Shown here: positions 44,858 to 55,420 of the stretch, piece after piece
Position numbering within the stretch: the first letter of the stretch is position 1
How the letters are laid out: the number at the start of each line of letters is the position of its first letter
The notes under the pieces: generated by a model
What the model saw: the letters and a program-made list of their open reading frames with translations, nothing else
The model's database searches: none
Told to the model about the DNA's origin: nothing
Assembly: GCA_963920635.1 (NCBI GenBank)
Contig: OY987306.1
Coordinates: 10,434,001-10,498,000 of the forward strand
Source of the DNA: Pseudeuparius sepicola
Lineage: Eukaryota > Arthropoda > Insecta > Coleoptera > Anthribidae
Direction of reading: 5' to 3'
Length of the DNA stretch: 64,000 nt
Made by a program: the position numbers and the translations under genes

Positions 44858-46870
44858 ATGCCTCTGAATTTTGCAAATGCTGAATATGCCGATGTTCATT
44901 TCATATTTACGGTTTATGCGATGGGAACTCCAAAGCAGCTGTAAGGGCATACCAAAGAATATTCCCCAGGCGCAGGCTATAGGCTATAGGTACCATCTAA
45001 AAAGGTGTTTGTACAAACACGCACAGGCGATTTGCTGAATATGGGTTGGGTAAGCGGATTGAACGGGAGCCGCTTTATACTTAATGAACGAGACCGAATT
45101 TTACAACAACTATTTCAACTATTTAAAATAAGGGGACCCAGCATGTCACAGTCTATCACATAGGAAAAGTGAAGCCTTGAGGGGAAGTTTGTTTTCTGTA
45201 TACTCCAAGGAGACCACATAAGTGAGCTGGTACAAGGTTATGTTATATATGTCAGTGTCCAACTGCCATCAGGTTTTATGTGACATGCCAGTGCCATAGA
45301 TTCTAAAGGAGGCAAAATATTTTCCAACATAATTCACAATGTTTAAGTTTTCTAACTTCCAGATAGTCAATTATTAAAGGTACGGCGGCCGCCTGTAGTA
45401 GTCCCAATAATTGCAACCAGATTTTTCTTGTCTCACCTTTAGTAATCCTACAATTCCCATTACGTGGGCAGTACGTATAAGTAAGTAGTTCAAAACAATA
45501 ATGGTATTTCGTAAATTTTAAATTATTAAGCAGGTAGCTTCAGTCAGGTCTTTTTTAAACAGTTTTTATCTACAACTATAAGTTTATTTTACGTTTGTGA
45601 CGTACCTTGGGAGAGAAATAAAATTACAAAAATTTTATAATGAGCACCGAGAAAAACTACATGATTAGAGCTAAGTACAAGACCTAATATTATTAGTCCA
45701 TCCCGAAATCTGGGAAAGTTCTTTGGGTAGATACATCCAACAAGGAAAGAAAGTTCAAGTATACATATTACAAATAATGGAATGAGGAACCTGGTAACAA
45801 GGTGCAATAGCGACAAATTCTCAAATAAGCATAATCGGCACTGACTTACCATACTTATATTACTTAAATTCCTGGAAATAATTGCAGGAAACCAAATTAA
45901 AATAAAAATAAATTTGATTCATTTGGCACTTGCCATATTCTGTGTTTGTTGACAGAACATTGTCAAGTCTAATTTTTAGAAATCATGGACACCATTATTA
46001 TTTTTTACTAACAATCAAAGTACCTGTTATATTCATGGATTCTCCAATAAAATGACATACTTGGCATCATTGAGACCATTAGAATGCGAGGAAAGAAACG
46101 GCCTCACTTTGGAAAGTATAATGCTGGGTCCCCTTACTTTAAAGGGTCCCTGCTTTCAAGCCAATGATGGCAAACTATATATCCTACGAAAAGGCATTCC
46201 ATATGATGCCTGTGCAAAATCTGCGACGGGGTGGCGCAGGAAAAAGGGTAGAATTCGCAAATGGCTTTTGTAAGACAATGATCGTGATCCCAACTTCATT
46301 ATGAACATTGTTTAGACGGAAATTTACTCGCGTTTAGACGAAAATTTGCGAAATTTACTCGCTGCGGTATTGTGAATTTTCACAATTTACCCATTTGGGT
46401 CCACGAGAATAATAAACATATTCGCCCTGTTAGATTCCAAACCGAATTTAGTGTTAATGTATGAATTAGTGTCATTGGAGTTGTCATCTGTGGGCCCCAC
46501 TATTTTCCAAATACCCAGGTAACCCATAAATATATGCTACATCAAATATCAAATGTGGGTACAGATGGACGGTGCACCTTCACATTACGGTAGGAAAGTA
46601 CCTAAGAGAGTGGCTAAATAATACCTATCCGAAAAAATGGATTGGACGAATTCCGCCTAGGCAAAGTTAACATATGAGTCCCGAGATTGGACCTAAAATG
46701 TTCCCCCACGCTCCCCTGATTTGAATCCTTTGGATTTTTATATATTATGGTAATGTTTGAAAGGAAGGGTTTACTATACCCAAATCAACACAGAAGAAGA
46801 ATTAAGGGAAAAAATCTAAAGAAACTCTGAAACATTGAAAGCAGACAGAGTTGACATTAGTTGATAAGAA
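44858..46870 (+). pseudogene. Mariner-like transposase relic, interrupted
   Basis: From ATG at 44,858 the frame reads MPLNFANAEYADVHFIF, the start of the N-terminal helix-turn-helix of an insect mariner-related transposase family, then continues with stops to ERDRILQQLFQLF (about 45,095-45,125). A 1-kb element follows. Coding similarity resumes near 46,190 with KGIPYDA and RKWLL, then RDPNFIMNIV (about 46,283-46,310), RFQTEFSVNV (about 46,430-46,460), VGTDGRCTFTLR near the second Asp block (46,555-46,590) and APLI.ILWIFIYYG with the PPRSPDL.PLDF-type block (about 46,710-46,750). Many frameshifts; clearly dead. The order of blocks supports one ancestral gene. Confidence 0.8.
45129..46136. mobile_element. 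1.0-kb TIR element inserted in the mariner relic
   Basis: TAAGGGGACCCAGCAT (45,129-45,144) and ATGCTGGGTCCCCTTA (46,121-46,136) are perfect 16-bp inverted termini. Similarity to the mariner protein stops at the left end and resumes shortly after the right end. I cannot identify a clean target duplication; TTTAAA lies near both sides. The inside has no recognised gene. Confidence 0.82.
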
Positions 46871-47334
46871 GATGCCAAGTTTGCATTGACGCAGAAGGAA
46901 GAAGGAAAACTGCCTTTGCTCCTTCGTATACTGAGCGTTGATATTTTTCGAGCAAAACAGATATAAATAAATCCCCATATGTCCGCCACTGTATGCTCGA
47001 TTAAGCTCATATTATGCAATAATATTGCACCTCACCCCTTCATAAACTCTGAAACATTTGGTTTACATAAGTCTACTATTTACGTTATTTTTTGTAAGCC
47101 TTAAAAATATGTAGTTAAATAGCGGTCATATGACTTCGGCATTGTGATTGAAGTAATATTGATATTTTTATCTTCGCCTCTATTTCATCATCTCCATGAA
47201 TACGTTTAAACTGATTCCAAAACGGCTACCAATCGAACAAGTCACCACTAATTTTTTTCAATTAGATTGGTAAGTCTCAGTTTCTTGAGGATGCACTGCT
47301 CCAGTTGCTTGCTGCTTCTACAAAGTTTTGTTTC
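46871..47334. other. No feature recognised
   Basis: Spacer between the mariner relic and the minisatellite. Confidence 0.4.
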
Positions 47335-47432
47335 GTCAGCATACTTATGGCATACTTATGGCGTACTTATGGCATACTTATGGCGTATTTATGGCATACT
47401 TATGGCATACCTCAGGCATACTTATGGCATAC
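47335..47432. repeat. Minisatellite, unit about 11 bp (GGCATACTTAT)
   Basis: About eight to nine units of GGC(A/G)TACTTAT follow one another with single-base variants (GGCGTATTTAT, GGCATACCTCA). Open frames crossing it are low-complexity. Confidence 0.93.
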
Positions 47433-47909
47433 TTCATCAATATTTTCACGAACAATATCATTACCAACTATAAATAAAGTACTTTTTACCTGCTTTTGTA
47501 AATCGGTGAGAATTATCATTTTCTTCTGAAGAATCTGCAAATTGCCTTGTATCTCGAAATTGTCTGGTTCAGTAGCAATCAACATTAGTAAAGTGGCATA
47601 CATAATTCCTCTTTACTTTAAGCAGGTATTTAGCAGACTATTTGACCGATTTATTCTATTTGAAAACAGGTCCTGTCACGGTCGTCAAAATGCCTTTACT
47701 CTATCACCTACCACCAGTGGTAGCAGTGTTAAGAAGTATGGATACTAGCATGTGTAACTTTTTGGAATAAATTTTATTGAAATCTAAAGATTTTACTGAA
47801 AATTGTTGATAATACTATAATTATCGCTATCTTCTCCCTCACTTGAGAAGTCACGTTACTGTCCCCTATTTAGCATTCGTTGTGATTTTCTGATCACTAT
47901 TATTCTCTA
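47433..47909. other. No feature recognised
   Basis: AT-rich, no supported gene. Confidence 0.4.
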
Positions 47910-48795
47910 TACAGGGTGGACCAGTTTTTTGTAGCAGGACTTTAACAGGTGATAGATCTTCAAAAAATAACGGCACTTTTTCGTATAAACTATATCTTTT
48001 TAAGGCTTTAGAAAAAAGTTACAGGGAGTTAAAGTGGGAACAAATATGCGGACTTTATTGAATATTTACCAAACCAGTTGAGATATTTAAGTCATATTTG
48101 GTATACGTTAAAACGACATGGGTTAGCATAAAACCTGTTAATATCGAACATCTTGAACAACCAGTGGCGGAGAAGTGGGTAATTGGTAAAATTATGTTTA
48201 GGAAAATAAATGAATCACCTTGTATTTTAACAAAAGGTATTGAATTTTTTATGTAGTTTTTAATTGCAGACAAAAATGTTCTCTTGGTATTTGTTCGCAT
48301 GTGTTATAGTTTAATGGCAAATTTCATTTTTTTGTATTATTTCGGGGTATTTCTGAAAATTATCAAAAAAATTACTCCATAAGTCACACTTAAAGTAGAA
48401 ATAATGTGTTTGCTACTTTAAATAAAGTAACTTTTTCCAATAAACTTACCTATTTAAGGCTATACTTTTGAAGTTACAGGGTCTACAGGATACAATTAAG
48501 GTTACGCTCTGTATCTTGACAAGTAAAACCTTGAATGGGTTAGTTTATTGGAAAAAGTTACTTTATTTAAAATAAGAAACACGTTTTTTCTACGTTAAGT
48601 GTTACTTATGCAGCAAATTTTTTAGATAATTTTTCAAAAATACCCCGAAATAATACAACAAAATGAAATTTGCCATTAAACGATAACACATGCGAACAAA
48701 TACCAAGAGGACATTTTTGTCTGCAATTAAAATCTACATAAAAAATTCAATACCTTTTGTTAAAATACTGCTACAAAAAACTGGTCCACCCTGTA
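47910..48795. mobile_element. 0.89-kb foldback MITE (TACAGGGTGGACCAGTTTTT ends)
   Basis: TACAGGGTGGACCAGTTTTT at 47,910 pairs with AAAAACTGGTCCACCCTGTA ending 48,795. Arms continue through AAAAGGTATTGAATTTTTTA, GGTATTTGTTCGCATGTG and TATTATTTCGGGGTATTT with complements, up to a loop near 48,470. Part of the left arm (47,945-48,170) has no mirror image, so it carries an insertion or the right arm a deletion. Non-coding. Confidence 0.93.
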
Positions 48796-49244
48796 GATAG
48801 GGCAAAATGGGGTACCCCTATTGACCCTATCCCATATTGCCCGCCTGTCATATTTTTAGGTTAGGTCCAAAATTCTACCAACGCATTGCATTTTTTATAA
48901 CGACTGTCACTATAAGCCAAGCTAAAACTACATAATATTCTTTGTTGGATATATAATTTTTTTCCACTCGTTCTCTAAGGCTTGTTGACTTCGAGTAGTT
49001 AATAAAGATATCGACGGATATAACAAAGACGTGCCTAGTTAGATGGGATCACCGGTTCTACCTAAATTTGAGGTAGGTATCCTGTTTTGCCCGGCTTTAC
49101 CCTATTTTGCCCGGCGTTACCCTACTTACATGTATAAAAAAACTGGCTGACTCGGATTTGTTTCGATTTCGAACGACAGATTGACTGCATCATATTCAAA
49201 TCGCATAAAGAAATTAGTTTTCAACAATTTTTTAACTTTTTCTA
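48796..49244. other. No gene; short repeats of TTTTGCCCGGC
   Basis: At 49,080-49,130 CC(C)TATTTTGCCCGGCGTTA-type units occur twice, and a related GGGCAAAATGGGGTACCCC lies at about 48,802. They may be ends of an old element. Confidence 0.45.
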
Positions 49245-49615
49245 CTCCTATGCTAGTAACATACCTATTAAGTGACAGTTTAGGTTATAAGTAAGTTCAT
49301 TGTTACGAACACTGACACGTAATGACTGACACGTAATGACTGACATGTAATAAAAAAATTACGTATCTGTTCTTAATTAAAACGCAATTATTACGGGTGC
49401 CTTGTTAGCGCGGCATCCGCGTCACCATAGCAACTAACCAACATACTAATTGTTGCCTGTCAGATAATCAAAAGTATAGTTTATCTATTATAATAGTTTT
49501 TCTTTCGTCGAAGAAAAATTATAATACAAAACTCGAGTTGTAAGCTTATTACATACTCGTGGAATTACAGCACTCGCCGCTGCGCGGCTCGTGCGCTACT
49601 TTTCCCCTCTATATT
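49245..49615. repeat. Dispersed repeat, copy 2 (inverted partner at 10.2-10.6 kb)
   Basis: See 10,228-10,625. Here CACGTAATGACTGACA is tandemly repeated (about 49,315-49,350), an expansion that the other copy lacks. Confidence 0.85.
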
Positions 49616-51536
49616 CTATGCGTAGTTATCTTATTATCAGATGGATGCTCTAAGCCAAGACTCCAAGCCAACGTCTTTATCGAAACTGATATTCATCCAA
49701 CTCGCTTTCCCCGCTTTCGATTCATTCTGTGCTATCTGGTACAAAACATTTTAGCCGCCGACTGTCGTCGGCACGTTTTGTGGGGTTTTGTGTCCCGTTA
49801 TCGCGACCTTTTCCTAAATTATTAATGAAATAACTTTTTGGGAAACACGCGACTCCTCGTTACGTCTAACAAATGCTACAGAATTTTTCACGTTGTTGGG
49901 TTTCCAAGCAATAAAACACAAATTGCTGTTAAATCGTTATACGCGGACCACGAGTTGAAAAACTCTCCGGGTGATTTATTAATTTCAAGAGTAAAATTGC
50001 CAGGTGTTATTTTGTTATTTGATTTATCTTTATATTTCCCAGCACATACCTACTTGTTGATCTACTTATAAAGAATAAAATATTTTACCTGCGAACACAC
50101 AACCTACCATGTATGAAAGCTAAACTACACATTGTATCTTAACATATTGGCACTGTAAGCAAAACAAAGTAGGGAAAACGATTCCATTAATAATTATTTT
50201 CTTCCAACATCGATTGTTTTTCTGTTGATTTTTTCCTGTACGCCACTTTCTTTGGCGCTTGAAAACATTGAGGTAATAAATAATTCAATTTGTGTAATTT
50301 CCGGCTACATGCGTCGTGACAAACCAACAGTTTTGTACACTGTCACTCTCAATACTTAATAATGTAAAATATAATACCTATAATGTAACACTGCTTTATT
50401 CTTGACCAAACTTTACGATTAAGGAGATACATTTTACTTTGTTGTTAGTTCGGCGCCTTTGGTAATAAATCCCTATATTTGCAAGTTTACAAGGGAGAGG
50501 CAAGCTCAACGTACATTAATTCCCAAAGGTAACCTTGTATATACCTACACACGTCTCTCTGTGTACGAATTATAATAATACACAACAATTGGAAACTATC
50601 TTGTTATTATTATTTGTCAAAAATAATTACTATTTGTGGTAGTTATAATAAAAAGTAAAAAAATTAGCCAGGTGGCACCCTTAAGCTTATAAATCTCAAG
50701 GTGTGTCTCACACTGTACAAAAAGTCGGGTTTATGACATTTCGAACGTGCTGTATGTTGTAGTGTATGTCGTTGGGTAGATAATGCCATAAAGTTGTCCT
50801 TGGATGGTACTTTATTGCACCTTAGAACAATAATAATACAACTTGCCCGTAGCAGCGACAATTCACTGCCAGCCTCTGTTATTACCGTTCGGGAAACTTC
50901 AAAGTTTGGAAGTTCAAGCGATTATTTGCTGTAGCGGAGGCGGTCTCCGCCTCGTGTACAGGGTGTCGTCGTATATTTAGGGCCCTTCTGCACCACCTGT
51001 AGCCTTTATTTTCAATAGGGAGGAAAAAGTTTCAAATGAAGGTTGTAGATACCGTATAAACCAAAGGATTGCAAAGCTCACAAACAATATTAACTTAGTT
51101 TTTTTCAACGTAACACAATATATTGGTGCATTTTGAAATCTACTCGTCATTGTTGTCAAAATGACATAAAACTTTATACCATAATTTTTTACGGGTGTTG
51201 GAATGTTGCATTTATTTCAAATTTTATACTAAATTGATTTACAACAATGTTCTCCAGGACGATGATGAAGATGAGTGGATATGGACATTCCAGTCAACTT
51301 TCATATCCCAAGTAGCATTTTAAATTCCAATTGGCCTCTAGTATGTTTTATAAGAGTTTTATGGCTACTTAAAAGCCAAATAGCTTTAAAAAGGCTCTGA
51401 TAAATGCAAACTTTACTTGAGGCGAAATGGTGCTCACTCTCACTAGTTAACCGTGGACATCCTATCTGTAGGTATATCTGCTTTGCTACACTTCAATACG
51501 AAAAAAATTATTAATCTCTATATGAATGAGTATAGT
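49616..51536. other. No clear gene; possible LINE C-terminal trace at 50,690-50,930
   Basis: On the plus strand around 50,840-50,930 LARSSDNSLPASV and TVRETSKFGSSSDYLL resemble the weakly conserved NSLP..VR....L..FK..L end of LINE proteins; the match is short. The frame at 49,559-49,825 begins in the dispersed repeat and has no domain I recognise. Confidence 0.35.
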
Positions 51537-52356
51537 ATACGGGATGATTTTTTTAGGTCTACCACCGCGATTTTCTCGCTCATTTTGCGGTCTACAAAAA
51601 AAAACGTAAGAAACAAAAATGAGGCAATTTTGGACAGCTAAGTGGTGCTGCAAAAGAAATCGGCATCCATGGCCAACTTGTCGCGCATTATTAAAAAAAC
51701 CTCAAATTGAGCAAAACTATTAATGGCCGTGGAATGTTTATTTTAAGAGACAGAGGAAAACTTTTATATTGAAAATTGATGGTACTGAGAAGCTTTATCC
51801 ACCCAGGTGCTCAGATAGTTTCAGCAAATTACACAGGGTCTTCGGCTCTCTTGAGACCATGCAAATTTTTGTCGATTTTAGGTTTTTTTAGTACATTGAG
51901 AAAAGTTGGGTATGGAGGCCCATTCCTTTTTTAATATCGCCTCGCTGACCAAAATTGCCATATTTGGTTTTCTTACATATTTTCTGTGCGGCCCAAAATA
52001 AGCGAGAAAATCGCTTAATAAGAAATAAGCAAAAAAAATGCATGGCCTCAAGAGAGCCGAAGACCCTGTGTAATTTTCTGAAACTATCTGAGTACCCTTT
52101 TGCATAGTGCCATCAATTTTCAATATAAAAGTTTTTCTCTGTCTCTTAAAATAAACATTCCACGGCCATTAATAGTTTTGCTCAATTTGAGGTTTTTTTA
52201 ATATTGCGCGACAAGTTGGCCATGGATGCCGATTTCTTTTGCAGCACCACTTAGCTGTCCAAAAGTGCCACATTTTTGTTTCTTACGTTTTTTTTTTGTA
52301 GGCCGCAAAATGAGCGAGAAAATCGCGGTGGAAGACCTAAAAAAATCATCCTGTAT
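51537..52356. mobile_element. 0.82-kb foldback MITE with arms of about 300 bp
   Basis: TATACGGGATGATTTTTTTA at the left pairs with AAAAAAATCATCCTGTATA at the right. Arms run through CCACCGCGATTTTCTCGCTC, TGGTGCTGCAAAAGAAATCG and CCGTGGAATGTTTATTTTAA with complements. An inner pair (CAGGGTCTTCGGCTCTCTTG and complement) lies at 51,835-51,860 and 52,045-52,075. Non-coding. Confidence 0.95.
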
Positions 52357-52433
52357 AGTATAAAAATAGGGATGTAAGATTAACGAGTAGAAAAATATTT
52401 AGAAGAAAAGTGATAATGGGCAAGCATTCACAA

Positions 52434-52580
52434 CGAACAAAAAAAGTAGTAACCGCTTAAGTATATCTTGTATATCTTGTTGCTTCCCAAATCATGTATA
52501 TCTTTTTGAACGTTACACCGTACTGATGATTGGCAAATAGCATGAAACATTCGTATGCGGTTACTACTATTTTGTTCATT
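52434..52580. mobile_element. About 150-bp MITE-like inverted repeat
   Basis: GAACAAAAAAAGTAGTAACC at the left pairs with GGTTACTACTATTTTGTTC at the right with one mismatch. The loop contains CTGATGA...GAAA (52,523-52,547), discussed in findings. Confidence 0.75.
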
Positions 52581-52719
52581 TAGAGTGCTTTGAGATCTGC
52601 TTGAGATGAAATTCTTTGAATAATCGACATGGTCCCAAGATTCTGAAATAAATTAGTCATTAGACGTTGAAACAAACCCCCAGTCCTATCAGGAACGCAA
52701 TACGTTTACATAGAAAGCA

Positions 52720-52880
52720 AAACGAGAATCGCACGGCCCGTGTCCGTAATGAAGGTTAATGAATAATTTTCGGCCATTGTGCCACCGGATCCCTGCGGAT
52801 CTGCATAATAAATCTGGCAGATTCGGGCTAATTATGTCTCTTGATTCTGTCTGGGATATAGGGTCGAGAAAGGATCGCAA
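52720..52880. repeat. GC-rich module family B, copy 1
   Basis: Matches 57,290-57,450 in the same orientation. Shared blocks are CACGGCC, GGTTAATGAATAATT against GGTTAATAATT, TTGTGCC.C.GGATCCC and GGATCTGCATAAT(A/T)AATC, then CTAATTA. No terminal repeats or open frame in common. Confidence 0.75.
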
Positions 52881-53211
52881 ACAGAAGCACATCTGGGGTA
52901 ACTTGAGGGATTTAGCTTAATACTTCTGCTCCGCAGGGTATCCTAATAGAAGATACCGTTGTTACAAGGCATCTTTGGACCTCTGATTATAGATTTATAC
53001 ATAATTTTTTTTTATATTTTAAGGGAATTGTCAAATTTTTCGCCAAAAAAGATCACCAAAATATGCCTTGTGGTTTATACAAGGTAGGTCTCCAGAACCA
53101 GAAACCCAAATATTGTCGCATTTTATCCCTATTTAAGGACACCCTGTAGAACTTAGAATATTGAAATTTTGTACAAAGTGGCCAATTACCTCAGAACTCC
53201 GTCATTTATAA

Positions 53212-53695
53212 ACCGATTTGGACAATTCTTTTTTTTTAAAGGGTATACCTACAGAATGGCCCCATTTAAATTTGAAGAAAAAATTCCACCACTAAGGGTG
53301 GACAAATAGGGGATGAAATTTCATATTGAACCGATTTCGATGATTCTTTTTTATTGGAAAGGGAGTACCTTAGAAGGAGCACCATTTAAATTTGAAGAAA
53401 AAATTCCACCCCTAAGGGTGGGAAAATAGGGGATGCAATTTGATATTGGACCGATTTCGATGATTATCTTTTTATTAGAAAGGGATTAACTTCAGGAGTG
53501 GCCGCATATAAATTTGAAGAAGAAATTCCACCCCTAAGGAGGGTGGACAAATAGGGGGTGAAATTTCATATTTAACCGATTTCGATGATTCTTATTTTAA
53601 AGGTTACCTTGGGGGTGGTCCCATTTAAATTTAAAGAAAAAATTCCACCCCTAAGGGTAGATAAATAGAGAATGAAAGTTCATATTGGACCGATT
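53212..53695. repeat. Minisatellite of about 120 bp, 4 units
   Basis: Units start with CCGATTT(C/G)GA(T/C)(G/A)ATTCTT near 53,212, 53,332, 53,452 and 53,576, and a fifth start is at 53,690. Each contains CCATTTAAATTTGAAGAAAA and ATTCCACCCCTAAGGGTGG. Spacing is 112-124 bp. Non-coding. Confidence 0.95.
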
Positions 53696-53708
53696 TGGAT
53701 AGTGTTTC

Positions 53709-53775
53709 ACAAGACAAGATTTCTTGTCTTGCTACGCCTATTCTTGTCTTGTCTTGCAAAGCAAAGCAAAGCCGC
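53709..53775. repeat. CAAGACAAG/CTTGTCTTG palindromes and AAAGC repeat
   Basis: CAAGACAAGA and TCTTGTCTTG form a tight inverted repeat, followed by a second CTTGTCTTG and (AAAGC)n. It directly precedes the direct repeat GCCGCTAACTTTCTTTCTGC. Confidence 0.8.
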
Positions 53776-54322
53776 TAACTTTCTTTCTGCAAAAATCTAT
53801 TGGGGACTTGAAATTGTATCATCTTTTTAATATTTCTACGGCTATAAGATGCAAGTTTCACAAGTATAGAGCTCCCGGTCAGATCCTTGTTGATTTCCAC
53901 AAATTTGGAAGATACAGTGGTGAATGGCCAATGAGCCTGTTTCCTGTGTCGCTTCTTCTTCACATTATTTTGTAGTTTTGTGGATTCAACACCAACCTAA
54001 CTTTTTCTTGTTGGTGTTTACTATGTTTTGTGAAATTTCGGCTCTGGTATTATCAGCTTGATGCTAGATGGCACCACTGGTTGGTTTCTCACCTCCAAGT
54101 GCAAGTTACACTATTATAAGTGCTACCGTTTCGGTTTGAATCGTTCGGGAAGGTTATGGCTGCCTTGATGAACCTAATAAGGGGAAACAGCTGTCGTAGT
54201 CTACCTTCTCGAACGATTCAAATATGAAAACACCGGCACATCCATTAGAACTTGGATGTTGGTATGATATTACCAGTTGCCAAAATTTATAGTCCCATAA
54301 AGCCGCTAACTTTCTTTCTGCT
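53771..54322. repeat. Segment bounded by 20-bp direct repeats
   Basis: GCCGCTAACTTTCTTTCTGC occurs at about 53,771 and again at about 54,302, preceded by AAA in both. The 530 bp between them hold the AACACCAAC/GTTGGTGTT hairpin (53,988-54,018) and the hammerhead-like fold (54,135-54,222). The arrangement is like a terminal-repeat remnant of the neighbouring Penelope element; this is inference. Confidence 0.7.
54135..54222 (+). ncRNA. Hammerhead-ribozyme-like fold (type I), core with one extra base
   Basis: TTTGAATCGTTCGGGAAGGT (54,135-54,154) pairs with 54,203-54,222 as a 20-bp stem with one G-U pair. Between them the core reads GGCTGC-CTTGATGA-ACCTAATAAGG-GGAAA-CAGCTG-TC-GTAGTC. This maps on the hammerhead: inner stem I GGCTGC/GTAGTC (with wobbles), CUGAUGA with one inserted U, a small stem II (CCU/AGG) closed by AAUA, GAAA, a loopless stem III (ACAG/CUGU) and cleavage-site UC. 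Penelope-like elements are known to carry hammerheads with very short stem III. Here the Penelope ORF is on the other strand. The inserted U in the core would probably abolish cutting. Confidence 0.6.
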
Positions 54323-55412
54323 TTCTGTAAATTTCAATTTATATTACGAGTACATATATGTAAATATTGTCACAAAAGTGACACTGAGAACCATCTATGT
54401 TCAAATAGTCAAACTAATTATTTTTACACCTGGAGGCGGGTTAATTACTAAAATGTTTAGAAAACATCCTCATCAATGTATACAAGGGGAAGTCGATAAT
54501 GTAAATACGAGGAACAATTTACAAGTAGTAACAATAACAAATCAAAGTCCACTCCGTTTCGACAGAATCGACGGGTATAAATTCGGCGCCAGCCAAGAGC
54601 TGGACATCAGTGGCATCGGCTTCTTAGTCACCACTAGATCCTCGACTACTCCCCCGTGGAAACCAAGGCATCGGCGTTTTCGCCACCGGGGTCGAAACAG
54701 GTGGAGTGCCCCCAGAAAAAATAGCCTAGCCACCTGTCTGATTTGTGTACTAACTTCTCTTTGAATAACTATGGCAATAATATTTTACCGAATTCCACTG
54801 AACATTCACCAACCCAGTTGTTCGTATTTCCTAGAATAAATAAATGCTGATTCTTTAATTTTTCGTCTATTTCCTACTTCTTCTTTGAGAATTGGTTTGG
54901 AACTATCCCACAAAATCCTATGATTGTTATTAAAGACTGTTCACATATTTTCGACTGATTTGGCTTGATGTAATTTTTATGTTCTTTTAAACGAACATTA
55001 AATGAATGGCTTACAACAAGTCTTCCCAACATGGAAGTGTCCACATTCCCAAGGAAATTTATAAATTCAATTTTTTGAACTTTGTATGTACCTTATTAAA
55101 TGGTTTCGTTTAACCATTGATTAAGGTATATTCGATGGTTCATCGATCATCAATCTTAATGTATATTTGGTTTTAAATACTGTTCTGCTTATCTGATAGT
55201 CTAGGAATAGGTATAAGGAATAATTAAATTTACTAGTCGGCCTACCCAGATTGATGTTTCTAATTCTATTAGCATTATTATTTTGTTGGAAGTCCTGAAA
55301 CAAATTCAATAGGATAACTATTCTTCTCAAGAACATGTTTTATATGTTTAATTTCTTCCTCAAATTTTGTGTTATTAGAAGAAATTGTTTTAGCACTAAT
55401 AATATTATGTCT

Positions 55413-55420
55413 ATTGGAGT
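55413..55420. repeat. Target-site duplication, left copy (ATTGGAGT)
   Basis: Identical to 56,522-56,529 across the hAT element. Perfect identity argues for a fairly recent insertion. Confidence 0.97.

Noticed and set aside
50690..50930. LINE C-terminal fragment as a confident call
   Set aside because: Only a short and weakly conserved NSLP-like motif is seen; not enough without a search.
54252..54764. 170-codon open frame on the plus strand
   Set aside because: It is antisense to the 3' part of the Penelope element, which has a homologous, non-coding copy at 61.3-61.5 kb.
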